63,608 nucleotides of DNA, taken from assembly GCA_028687435.1 (NCBI GenBank), contig JAQUAF010000027.1:1-63608 (forward strand), written 5' to 3'. The DNA is from Verrucomicrobiia bacterium. GTDB lineage: Bacteria > Verrucomicrobiota > Verrucomicrobiia > JABWAM01. Made by a program: the position numbers and the translations under genes. Positions 8,891 to 17,348 of this stretch are shown piece by piece. The first letter of the stretch is position 1. Each line of letters begins with the position of its first letter. The notes beneath the pieces were generated by a model. The model searched no databases, was not told the origin of the DNA, and saw only the letters and a list, made by a program, of their open reading frames with translations.

Positions 8891-10394
8891 TCAGGGCGGA
8901 GGGGAGCTGTTGGACTGGAACGGTGGCGGTTTCAACGCCAAAACGGGCGCGGTCCGCGCCGATCCGTCCGCCAAGACTGATCCGATAGGCAAAAACCTTT
9001 TTTTCATCCACACGCCGGGAAAGGCCGCACAGGCCGATTTCGCCAACCGGGTGATGTCCGCAACTGTTGGGACAACCGCTGACGCGAACTTGAACGCCAT
9101 TCAAAACATCCTCCGGCAACCCGGATGTCTGCAATGCCCGGGCGCATTGCCTGGCGGCTTCCCTCGAATCGCAAATCCCGGGACGGCAAATGGAGGCGCC
9201 GGTGCAAACCGTCCATGAATGCAGGGGGGTCGGCGCCAGAAAATCCGGATTCAATCGTGATACTTCCTTCACAAGGCGATCCATCTCCTGCGGGGCAACG
9301 CTTCGGATGCAGATTTGCTGCCCGGCTGTCAGACGCAATGTTTTCTCTGCGCTGAAAGAATCGGCAAAAGCCGCCAGCCGCTCAAGTTCCGCGGGCCGCA
9401 GATTTCCCAGGGGCGGAAAGATGGGGATAGCCGCCAAGTCGCGGTCTTTTTGGGGTATGCCAATTGTCCCCGCCATTTTCTGAAAAGAAGGAAATTCCGT
9501 CGCGGTGGATTCAATGGCAACCGTATCCCCATTCAGAAGCGGAACCTGGCCGGCATCCGCCACTTCCCTCAAATGCCTCAAAAAAAGATCCCGGAACGCC
9601 TCTGTCCCCATCTTTTGAGCAACAAAACGCAGCCGCGCCCTGGCGCGGTTGGTCCGGTCACCATGTTGCTCAAAAATCCGGCGCATGGCTTCCCCGGCTT
9701 GCAGGACCTGCCGGGCTGGCAGGAAATCCATCAAACAATCCCCTATGCGCGATTGATTGCCCATGCCGCCTCCGCCATACACCCGGAAGCAAGCCTGGCC
9801 ATCCCTGCTGGCGGCAACAAAACCAAGATCCGTCAGCGCAGCCATGGAACAATCGGCGGGACAACCGCTGAATGCCGTCTTGAATTTCCGAGGAAGACCG
9901 TAGCTGCCTTTCCGGGCAATCAGGTATTCCGTCAAACGCAACGCAAAGGGGGTGACATCAAAGGATTCGCATGAACAGACGCCCGCCAGGGGGCATGCGG
10001 CCACATTGCGCACGGCATTGCCGCCGGCGCCCATGGTCGTCAAACCGGCGGCCAGCAGGCGGCGAAGCAGATGGGGAATGGAATCAAGAGACAACCCATG
10101 CAACTGAACATCCTGCCGGCTGGTGAGATGAAGATGGGAAACGCCGGATTCGGAGGCCAGCGCGGCAATGGCCCTGGCATGCCCGGTTGGCAACACACCT
10201 CCGGCCACCCGGACGCGCAGCATGAAAACCCCATCCTGCCGCTGATCGCAAATTCCAAACAGGGTTCTCCTGCCTTTGAAAGTTTCCGGATCAAGGGTCC
10301 CTTGCTGGAATTTCAACACATCCTTTTCAAATTCAGAAAGGCTCCGGGCCGCATCATCCGGCAATTGACAGCCTCCGCATGTCTGGGAAGTCAT
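8781..10394 (-). CDS. nitrite/sulfite reductase haemoprotein (sirohaem and 4Fe-4S)
   Basis: Six-electron reductase of nitrite or sulfite. Two ferredoxin-like repeats are visible, each with a sirohaem-domain half: LHLTSRQDVQLHGL, and later the cluster-binding C-X5-C motif in VCTGASICRPGICDS with C-X3-C in VSGCPNSCGHH. The first half also has a Cys-containing CPLAGVCSCESF segment and SGCPADCS. At about 537 residues it matches the ferredoxin-dependent NirA/Sir family. I start at MTSQTCGG (10394) because the upstream 12 residues look non-coding. Nitrite versus sulfite cannot be decided. It overlaps the YhcG gene convergently and is divergent from the TrpF-like gene 46 bp away. Confidence 0.85.
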   Translation of the reverse strand: MTSQTCGGCQLPDDAARSLSEFEKDVLKFQQGTLDPETFKGRRTLFGICDQRQDGVFMLRVRVAGGVLPTGHARAIAALASESGVSHLHLTSRQDVQLHGLSLDSIPHLLRRLLAAGLTTMGAGGNAVRNVAACPLAGVCSCESFDVTPFALRLTEYLIARKGSYGLPRKFKTAFSGCPADCSMAALTDLGFVAASRDGQACFRVYGGGGMGNQSRIGDCLMDFLPARQVLQAGEAMRRIFEQHGDRTNRARARLRFVAQKMGTEAFRDLFLRHLREVADAGQVPLLNGDTVAIESTATEFPSFQKMAGTIGIPQKDRDLAAIPIFPPLGNLRPAELERLAAFADSFSAEKTLRLTAGQQICIRSVAPQEMDRLVKEVSRLNPDFLAPTPLHSWTVCTGASICRPGICDSREAARQCARALQTSGLPEDVLNGVQVRVSGCPNSCGHHPVGEIGLCGLSRRVDEKKVFAYRISLGGRIGADRARFGVETATVPVQQLPSALIRIFRHYSEQRKIGESFSDFASRRDHAEMEKILSEE

Positions 10395-10440
10395 GGGTAT
10401 CACTATTGCAAAGAAACATCTTTCATGCAAGGCATGTCAC

Positions 10441-11109
10441 ATGACCAAACCGGTGCAAGTCAAGATTTGCGGAATCAAGCGGGTGGAGGATGCCGGAATG
10501 GCGGCGGAAGCGGGGGCGGATGCCATTGGGGTTTTGGTCGGACAACGGCACCCCAGCGGGGATTTTATGAATCTGGAAGCCGCCCGGGATATCTTTATGA
10601 CGCCGCTTCCCCATGTTTTGAAGGTCATGGTCACCCATTTGAAACGGCTGGAGGAGTTGGCGCCGCTCATCGAAGAACTTCAACCGGATGTGGCACAGCT
10701 TCATTCCTCCATCTCCCCCGATGAAATGGGCCGGCTCCGCCGCCATTTTCCAACATTGAAACTCTGGCGGGCACTCCATGTGCCGGATCAATCGGGGCTT
10801 GAATCCGGCCGTCCTTTCATCGGGATGGCCGATGGGTTCGTGCTTGATTCATTCAATCCCGCCACGGGACAGGTGGGAGGGACGGGACAGGTCAATGATT
10901 GGACGTTGAGCCGGCAAATGGTCGCGAAATATGAAATTCCTTGCTGGCTGGCGGGGGGGCTCCACCCCGGCAATGTGGCGGCGGCGGTGCGCGAAGTCCA
11001 TCCTTTCGGCGTGGATGCAAACACCGGAACCAAGGCCCCGGATGGATTCAAGGATGAATTGAAGGTGCGCATGTTCATGGAACAGGCAAAACTCCACTTC
11101 AGCACCTGA
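10441..11109 (+). CDS. phosphoribosylanthranilate isomerase-like protein (TrpF family)
   Basis: A 222-residue TIM barrel with the TrpF signatures VKICGI (catalytic Cys), AGADAIGVL, FVLDSF (catalytic Asp), QVGGTGQVNDW and WLAGGLHPGNVAAAV followed by PFGVDANTG. Length is normal. No other tryptophan genes are nearby. The HPSGDF stretch after IGVLVGQR replaces the usual FAPSPR segment, so substrate specificity may have shifted. Start at the ATG at 10441, since upstream codons in the same frame have no ribosome site. Confidence 0.7.
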   Translation: MTKPVQVKICGIKRVEDAGMAAEAGADAIGVLVGQRHPSGDFMNLEAARDIFMTPLPHVLKVMVTHLKRLEELAPLIEELQPDVAQLHSSISPDEMGRLRRHFPTLKLWRALHVPDQSGLESGRPFIGMADGFVLDSFNPATGQVGGTGQVNDWTLSRQMVAKYEIPCWLAGGLHPGNVAAAVREVHPFGVDANTGTKAPDGFKDELKVRMFMEQAKLHFST

Positions 11110-11148
11110 ACTGTTGCGACTTTTCAGGCAACCTGCTAGAAAAAGAAC

Positions 11149-12609
11149 GTGCGCAAACCGATGACTGTGGTGGTCTCCGTTCTGCTTGCCTTGGCGGTCC
11201 TGCTGATCACCTTGGTGGGGACGGCCTATGCCTTTTTGAATTCCGAGCGTTTCCAGAAAAGGCTGGTGACGGAAATAAACCGCCGAACCCAATGCGAGGT
11301 AAAGTTTTCCCGCATGCGCATTCACCTCTGGCGCAGCGCAAACCTTTATGACGTCCAACTGTCCAGTTCCCGCATCCGTCCTTGCGATTTTTTGAAAGCC
11401 GGACGGCTGCATTTGCATTTCAATCTTATCAAGGCACTGTTCAACCAGCGGATCGCCCTTGAGGAAATCAAGTTGACGGCGCCCTTGCTGACCCTGGACC
11501 TGAGCCGTTCGGATGTAACCGGGGCGTTAAAGGAAATTGCCACCGTTTCCCATGCAGACGGGCCTTCTGTTGACGAAGGAGGCGGTGAAAATCACGTTGA
11601 AACGGGCCCGCCGGCGGTTGACCCCGTCAAGGGGACAGCGTCTGTTTCCACATGGCTTCGTCCGCCTCCCATCAATTTGGAACGTCTTTTGACGGAGGAT
11701 GGCAAACTGATTCTGATTCTGCCCGACCGGAAACGGATCATCCTTCACGAAATGCAACTCAAGGCATCGTTTGCCGCAGATCCTTCGCCCGGTTGCATGG
11801 GCACCATTTTATGCGGCAAAGCCGATGCGCCATACGGGTTGATTTTTACCGAAGTGAGGCTGGATTTCTTCTGGCGGGCGGAAGGATTTGAGATTCCGCG
11901 TTTCAAGGCCAGATGTTATGGCGGAACGGTGGAAGCGCGGTTCAAACTGGATGCCACAACCGCCGAAATGCCTTTCGATCTTTCAGGAGTGGCCAACGGC
12001 ATCAGCACAGGTGACTTGATGGCCGGCAACCGGGCAAAAAACCGGATGGTTGAAGGCATTCTGCAAACCCAACTCACCCTGCAGGGCCTGCTGGTTGACC
12101 CCCTGCAAGCCAGCGGAGTGGGACAAATCCGCATGTTGGAGGGACGCCTGATCAACGTGCCAGCGCTGGTTTACCTCGGAGGTTTTCTCAATCGCACAGA
12201 TGAATACAGTCGTTTACCCCTGAAAAAATGCGAACTGGATTTGATGCTGCATGCGGGAACCCTGCAAATCCCCCGCTTAACCCTGGCTTCCGCAGCCATT
12301 GAATTGTCAGGAAACGGCAGTCTGCGATTGACGGATCAAACCCAGGAATTCCAAATGAAACTGGCTTTGGCCAAGGATGTGGCCGGTCTTTTGCCGGAAA
12401 GCACCATGGAAGGCGCAACCAGCCGGCCTGACGGAGGGGTGGAAATCCCCTTCCGCACATGGGGGGGAATCAACCGTCCCAAACATGACTTGGGAAACCG
12501 GTTTGCCCCGCTGGCCACCAAGGCGTTCACTGGCGCCCTGTTCGACCGTCTATTCAAAGAGGTCGGCGGCAAACAGGCGCAACGCAAAGATCCCCATTCC
12601 AACCGTTAA
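11149..12609 (+). CDS. AsmA-like envelope protein
   Basis: A 486-residue protein starting at a GTG. A single N-terminal membrane anchor (TVVVSVLLALAVLLITLVGTAYAFL) is followed by an AsmA/DUF3971-type repeat-rich region (FQKRLVTEINRRTQCEVKFSRMRI, LKAGRLHLHFNLIKALFNQRI) and a C-terminal part with LEGRLINVPALVYLGGF and SAAIELSGNGSLRLTDQTQEF. Family members are proposed to span the periplasm and help move lipids or assemble outer-membrane components. It precedes rsmD closely and may be co-transcribed with it. Confidence 0.7.
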   Translation: MRKPMTVVVSVLLALAVLLITLVGTAYAFLNSERFQKRLVTEINRRTQCEVKFSRMRIHLWRSANLYDVQLSSSRIRPCDFLKAGRLHLHFNLIKALFNQRIALEEIKLTAPLLTLDLSRSDVTGALKEIATVSHADGPSVDEGGGENHVETGPPAVDPVKGTASVSTWLRPPPINLERLLTEDGKLILILPDRKRIILHEMQLKASFAADPSPGCMGTILCGKADAPYGLIFTEVRLDFFWRAEGFEIPRFKARCYGGTVEARFKLDATTAEMPFDLSGVANGISTGDLMAGNRAKNRMVEGILQTQLTLQGLLVDPLQASGVGQIRMLEGRLINVPALVYLGGFLNRTDEYSRLPLKKCELDLMLHAGTLQIPRLTLASAAIELSGNGSLRLTDQTQEFQMKLALAKDVAGLLPESTMEGATSRPDGGVEIPFRTWGGINRPKHDLGNRFAPLATKAFTGALFDRLFKEVGGKQAQRKDPHSNR

Positions 12610-12621
12610 ACCCCGTTTGCC

Positions 12622-13209
12622 ATGAGAATCATCAGCGGCGAGGCGGGAGGACGTTTTCTGCGATCGGCAAAAAGGTCAAACCTTCGTCCGACACCTTCCA
12701 GGGTCAGGGAGGCATTGTTTTCCAGTCTTGCGCCGCGAATTGCGGGAACGCGAACGCTGGACCTCTTCGCGGGCACAGGCGCCTTTGGCATGGAATGCCT
12801 GAGCCGCGGCGGCGCCGGGGCGGTTTTCGTGGAAAAAGACGGGCGCAGCGCGGCGGTTTTGGAATCCAATCTTGAATCATTGGGATACACCGCCCGCTCC
12901 CGGGTTTTGCGCGACGATGTTCGCGATGCCCTGGAACGGTTAAGCGGGGAAAAACAATGCTTCGACCTGGTATTTGCCGACCCGCCATACAACAAGTCCC
13001 GTTGCCCCAGGCCGGATGAAACAGCCTGGTTCGCAGAGTTGCTGCAATCCTCCACACTGGCTTCCCTTCTGGCGAAGGAGGGGCTGTTATTGATTGAACA
13101 TTTCAAAAAGGACACGGCCCATCCCCCCACCCACTTGATATTGCGGCGCGAATACCGTTTTGGCGACACCGTGGTTTCAGCCTTTGAAAACGCCGCAGGC
13201 CAGGGCTGA
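12622..13209 (+). CDS. rsmD: 16S rRNA (guanine966-N2)-methyltransferase RsmD
   Basis: A 195-residue SAM-dependent enzyme. Family signatures: MRIISGEAGGRFL at the start, RPTPSRVREALFSSL, the SAM-binding LDLFAGTGAFGMECLSRG and the catalytic DPPYNK (D/N-PPY). Length and order of motifs match RsmD. It methylates G966 of 16S rRNA during 30S assembly. Confidence 0.95.
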   Translation: MRIISGEAGGRFLRSAKRSNLRPTPSRVREALFSSLAPRIAGTRTLDLFAGTGAFGMECLSRGGAGAVFVEKDGRSAAVLESNLESLGYTARSRVLRDDVRDALERLSGEKQCFDLVFADPPYNKSRCPRPDETAWFAELLQSSTLASLLAKEGLLLIEHFKKDTAHPPTHLILRREYRFGDTVVSAFENAAGQG

Positions 13210-13351
13210 CTCGGAAAAAGGCATTGAAAATCAATCATGGATTTCAAAAACGCAAAAGACGCCAGGGAATCCGGACAAAAACTTTGTCTTTGCAAATCAA
13301 CGCCGGGCTGTTAGATTTCGCACTCAATTCAACCTAAAAAAGGAGCATCTC

Positions 13352-13585
13352 ATGGCTGTATTCGCCAACCGACATAAAGAAAATGTGCCCGGCAAGTATT
13401 ATGTGGATGATCAATGCATCGACTGTGATCTCTGCCGCGAAACGGCACCCAACAACTTTACCCGCAGCGAAGAGGGCGGTTTCACCTACATCTCAAAACA
13501 ACCTGCCGGCGAAGCCGAGGAAAAGCAGTGCAAGGAAGCCATGGAAGGCTGCCCTGTGGAAGCCATTGGCAACGACGCCAAGTAA
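13352..13585 (+). CDS. small 4Fe-4S ferredoxin
   Basis: A 77-residue ferredoxin preceded by an AAGGAG ribosome site. Cluster ligands are visible as CIDCDLC and CPVEAIG (CxxCxxC...CP), as in single-cluster soluble ferredoxins of the Thermotoga/Clostridium-like type. It is an electron carrier in the cytoplasm; the partner could be the nitrite/sulfite reductase at 8.8-10.4 kb, but that is inference. Confidence 0.9.
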   Translation: MAVFANRHKENVPGKYYVDDQCIDCDLCRETAPNNFTRSEEGGFTYISKQPAGEAEEKQCKEAMEGCPVEAIGNDAK

Positions 13586-13627
13586 TCCATCCGCACAACG
13601 GATGTTTTGCTGAATCTTCGAGTCTTC

Positions 13628-14008
13628 ATGGATCCGCGGACACGGCGCCTTGTCTTAAGCGAATGGCAGGGCGCCGTGTTCCCCAACGAAAGTCCGTGTC
13701 CTGCGGCTGATTTGCGCAAAGCTCTGGATCAGGCATGCAAACGGTTCGGTTTTGCGGAACGTCTGCGCGAGAGTGTCTTGATGGACGCTTGGGCGGAAAT
13801 GGTGGGCCCCACGCTGGCTTCACACTGTGATCCGGCTGGAATTTACCGGGGCGTGTTAACCGTGCGGGTCGAAAACTCAGGGTGGCTGCACCAGATTTCT
13901 TTTGCGCATAAAAAGGACATCCTGAAGGCGGTGCAAGGCCGGTTCCCTCACCTTAAAGTAAAGGACCTCCGGCTGCGGATTGAAGGCCGCAGCAGAAAAC
14001 AGCAATGA
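13628..14008 (+). CDS. DUF721 (DciA-like) protein
   Basis: A 126-residue protein with the DUF721 pattern: WAEMVGPTLASHCDPAGIYRGVLTVRVENSGWLHQISFAHKKDIL in sense order (VGP...A...P...G.L.V.V..S.W...L). Some members act as the replicative helicase loader DciA; others have no known role. It overlaps the start of hldD by 4 bp (ATGA), implying translational coupling. Confidence 0.75.
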   Translation: MDPRTRRLVLSEWQGAVFPNESPCPAADLRKALDQACKRFGFAERLRESVLMDAWAEMVGPTLASHCDPAGIYRGVLTVRVENSGWLHQISFAHKKDILKAVQGRFPHLKVKDLRLRIEGRSRKQQ

Positions 14009-14949
14009 AAAATCGTTCAAATCCAAAGCATATTCTGGTCACCGGCGGCGCCGGCTTCATCGGCTCCAACCTGGTCCTGACACTCCAGGAGCGTTTCCCC
14101 AAAGCGTGGATGGTGGTCGTGGATGATTTTCGTTCGGGAAACTTCAAAAATCTGACGGGTTTTCGGGGCGATGTGATTGCCCGGGATGTTTCGCGGATGA
14201 ATTGGCGGGAACAGTTCGGCAAAACGCGCTTCGATGTCATTTTTCACGAGGCCAGCATCACCGATACAACCGAACATAACCAGCAATTGCAGACGCATGA
14301 CAATGTGGAAGGTTTCCGCCGGGTGTTGGATTTCGCCACGGACGTCGGAACCCCCGTGGTTTACGCATCGTCCGCGGCAACCTATGGCATATCGACCGAC
14401 CAGATCAATGTGGAGACACAATCTCCCAAGCCGGCCAATGTGTACGCCTTTTCCAAAGTCATTCTGGACAATCTGGCCAGGCATTATGCCCGTCGTTTTT
14501 CCCGGACACCCATTGTGGGAATCAGATATTTCAATGTTTATGGCCCCCGCGAAGCGCACAAAGGAGTGCCGGCCAGCATGATTTATCATCTGGCACAGCA
14601 AATCCGGGCAGGCAAGAGACCAAGAGTGTTCAAATACGGGGAACAAAAACGTGATTTTGTCTATGTCAAGGATGTGGTCGCGGCCACGATGCTTGGATGG
14701 GGCGCGCCCAGCGGAGTTTACAATGCGGGCAGCGGCTGCGCCTGCTCCTTCAACCAGGTGATCAACGAATTGCAACGGGTGATGGGAACAAAATTGAAAA
14801 CGGAATACTTCGACAATCCCTATTCTTTCTATCAACCCCACACGGAAGCGGATTTGACTCTGTCCCGAAGGGTTCTGCGTTATCGTCCGCAGTACAGCCT
14901 GCGACAAGGCATCGAGGATTATCATGCCAGCGGTTTCCTGGCGGGTTGA
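14005..14949 (+). CDS. hldD: ADP-L-glycero-D-manno-heptose-6-epimerase
   Basis: A 314-residue short-chain dehydrogenase-type epimerase. The NAD(P)-binding motif is ILVTGGAGFIGSNLV; the catalytic YxxxK is YAFSK. Family-specific stretches include FHEASITDTTEHN, GIRYFNVYGPREAHKG and EQKRDFVYVKDVV. It makes the heptose precursor for lipopolysaccharide core, which supports a Gram-negative host. Confidence 0.9.
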   Translation: MKNRSNPKHILVTGGAGFIGSNLVLTLQERFPKAWMVVVDDFRSGNFKNLTGFRGDVIARDVSRMNWREQFGKTRFDVIFHEASITDTTEHNQQLQTHDNVEGFRRVLDFATDVGTPVVYASSAATYGISTDQINVETQSPKPANVYAFSKVILDNLARHYARRFSRTPIVGIRYFNVYGPREAHKGVPASMIYHLAQQIRAGKRPRVFKYGEQKRDFVYVKDVVAATMLGWGAPSGVYNAGSGCACSFNQVINELQRVMGTKLKTEYFDNPYSFYQPHTEADLTLSRRVLRYRPQYSLRQGIEDYHASGFLAG

Positions 14950-14990
14950 TCATGGATGATTTTGCAAGCGTGTCTTGAAATGAGGCGGTC

Positions 14991-16424
14991 ATGAAATGGC
15001 AGAAAGGTTTGTGCGGAATATTCCTGTTTGTTTTGCTGTTGGCGGAAGAATCGGCCCTTCCCGCCCTGGCTCAATCAGCTTCCGTGACAACATCCGCAAC
15101 GTCCGGAACAAAGGCCGCAACCGACAACACGAAGAAGGAAACTCCCGCCAAAGAGGATTCCCTTGAGGCTTGGTTCAATGCCACAAAAAATCCGGTGGAC
15201 TGGTTTTCATGGGGCATGGATATGCGGGTGCGCGAGGAATACCACAACAATGCCCTGACCCTCAACGGCAGCGTCCCCAATCACGAGTACAACTATCAGC
15301 GCTACCGGACTCGGATCTGGGAAAGTTTCAAACCGAACGACCATTTCAGCATCAATTCGCGCCTCACTTGGGAATGGCGCGACTTCAGCAAACCCATTGC
15401 CCTGCGCGACATCAATCTGGACGAGGTGATTGTGGACGCGCTCAACGTCAAATGGAAGGAAATCGGCGGCGAACCGCTGGCCCTGACGTTTGGAAGACAG
15501 GATATCTGCCTGGGCAACGGCTGGCTGGTCATGGAAGGCACTCCTTTGGACGGATCGCGAACATTCTTTTTCGACGCCGCCCGCATCAACTATGAGGCCA
15601 AGGAACTCAAAACACTGTTCGACCTGATCTACGTGGATCAGGCCGCCGATTCCGACCATTGGTTCGAGCCATTTTACGAACGCGAACGTTACCTGATCGA
15701 GAATGACGAACGCGGGCTGATTCTTTACGCCAGCAACAAGTCCATCATTCCCCAATCCCACTGGGACGAATATTTCATTTACAAACATGACCGCAGGGTG
15801 CTGGCCAACGGGGACAATGCGGATATTTTTGTTCCCGGCACCCTGATTGAGGGAAATCTGGACGAACACTGGAAATATTCCGCCGAGATGGCGCCGCAGG
15901 TGGGGCAAAAAAACGGCCGAAAATTGCTGGCCTATGGATTCACCGGCTGCGTCAGTTATTTTGTCAACGACCCGTTGAACAACAATTTTCGCCTGGGGTA
16001 TGAATATCTTTCGGGAGACGACCCATCCAGCGGAACAAACGGCGCGTTTGATCCGCTTTGGGGCCGGTGGCCGCTATGGACCGACCTGCTTGGATTCACC
16101 TATGCCCGCGAAACAAAGGTGCAGGAGTTGACCAACCTGCACCGTCCGCATGTGGGATGGAGCTTCAACCCGTGGAAACCGATTGAGATCGTGGTGGATT
16201 ACGATCTGCTGTTCGCCGACGAAAACACCCGCCGGGGCAGCGCCGGTTTCAGCGACACCGGCAAGGAACGCGGACAGTTTGTTTCCACCTATCTCAAATA
16301 CAAATTCACCGAACACCTCTCCGGCTGGTTGCAGGCGGAGTATTTTTTCCCCGGCGATTATTACAGTCCCTCCATGGGTGACATGGCCACCTTTTTCCGA
16401 TACCAACTCGTGTTGAAGTGGTAA
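14991..16424 (+). CDS. outer-membrane porin, alginate-export family
   Basis: A 477-residue secreted protein with a signal peptide (GLCGIFLFVLLLAEESALPALAQ) and then a beta-barrel of the AlgE/alginate-export type: RVREEYHNNA, YQRYRTRIWESFKPNDHFSINSRLTWEWRDF, LTFGRQDICLGNGWLVMEGTPLDGSRTFFFDAARI, YRYQLVLKW-like final strand ending in an aromatic residue. It probably lets an anionic polysaccharide or oligosaccharide cross the outer membrane; the actual cargo is unknown. Confidence 0.75.
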   Translation: MKWQKGLCGIFLFVLLLAEESALPALAQSASVTTSATSGTKAATDNTKKETPAKEDSLEAWFNATKNPVDWFSWGMDMRVREEYHNNALTLNGSVPNHEYNYQRYRTRIWESFKPNDHFSINSRLTWEWRDFSKPIALRDINLDEVIVDALNVKWKEIGGEPLALTFGRQDICLGNGWLVMEGTPLDGSRTFFFDAARINYEAKELKTLFDLIYVDQAADSDHWFEPFYERERYLIENDERGLILYASNKSIIPQSHWDEYFIYKHDRRVLANGDNADIFVPGTLIEGNLDEHWKYSAEMAPQVGQKNGRKLLAYGFTGCVSYFVNDPLNNNFRLGYEYLSGDDPSSGTNGAFDPLWGRWPLWTDLLGFTYARETKVQELTNLHRPHVGWSFNPWKPIEIVVDYDLLFADENTRRGSAGFSDTGKERGQFVSTYLKYKFTEHLSGWLQAEYFFPGDYYSPSMGDMATFFRYQLVLKW

Positions 16425-16517
16425 GCAAAATATTATTAAAACAACTTGCCTATTGCCATGATTTGAATATGCTGGGCGGGTTATTTATCAGCAAAAAGGC
16501 ATTCCATATCCATTCCG

Positions 16518-17306
16518 ATGAAGAAACCCTTTTCCCCTCTTCCGACAACCGCCTCTCCAAGCGCAACAACAGCAGTCGTTCCCCCAGCCAGCCTGCATTA
16601 CTATGTGTTTGCCGCCGACCGGCAGGTTTACGGCCCCGCCAATCTGAGCCTTTTGCAGGACTGGATCGCCCAAGGGTTGATCGATGGGGAATCATGGGTC
16701 TACGACGAAGGCAACGATGTCTGGCGCCGGGTCAAAAGCATCAAGGAACTGCGAAGCTCTCTGCAATCCCCCATCGCCCTGAAGGAGGATGAGTCCGATG
16801 TCAGCCCGGCCCATCTGCGCCGCATCCGCTTGTTTTCGGACATGGATGATCACCAGTTGAAGGAAATCCTGTCCTACCTGAAAAAAGTCAGCATTCCAGC
16901 CATGCAACCGGTGGCCCGCAAAGGCGCCCACTCAACCTCCATGCATCTGCTTTTGTCCGGGGAAGCTTCCATGTTCACCATTGTGGACGGCATGCAGAAA
17001 GGCCTGGCGACGATCCAAGTGGGTGATTTCTTTGGCGAATCCACCCTGATCGAGGAAGGCCCCTGCCCTTTCGACATCAACACCACACAGGAATGTGTTT
17101 TCCTGCGGCTGCGTCATTCGGATTTTCAGGACATGCTTTGCAAACAACCCGATCTGGCCGCGCGTTTTCTCACGGCATTGGTCCGTCATCTCAGCTATAA
17201 CAATATAGCAACCCGGGATCGTTTCGCCAAGGCCAAGGCATTGGTCAGGGGCAGCCTCGCCCGGACCGGCAAAATCGTGGTCCCCGACTTCAAATTCAAG
17301 CGGTAA
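16518..17306 (+). CDS. GYF_2 / cyclic-nucleotide-binding domain protein
   Basis: A 262-residue protein. Residues about 25-75 form a GYF_2 (DUF4339) domain (YYVFAADRQVYGPANLSLLQDW...WVYDEGNDVWRRV). The C-terminal half is a cyclic-nucleotide-binding beta-roll (LRRIRLFSDMDDHQLKEILSYLKKV, GDFFGESTLIEEGPCPFDINTTQECVFLRL, PDLAARFLTALVRHLS). No DNA-binding helix-turn-helix follows, so it is not a CRP-type activator. It likely senses a nucleotide and interacts with other proteins. Confidence 0.8.
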   Translation: MKKPFSPLPTTASPSATTAVVPPASLHYYVFAADRQVYGPANLSLLQDWIAQGLIDGESWVYDEGNDVWRRVKSIKELRSSLQSPIALKEDESDVSPAHLRRIRLFSDMDDHQLKEILSYLKKVSIPAMQPVARKGAHSTSMHLLLSGEASMFTIVDGMQKGLATIQVGDFFGESTLIEEGPCPFDINTTQECVFLRLRHSDFQDMLCKQPDLAARFLTALVRHLSYNNIATRDRFAKAKALVRGSLARTGKIVVPDFKFKR

Positions 17307-17348
17307 ACTGTTCCTGGCGATGTGGCGGCGCAGGAGCCCGCCCTTCTG

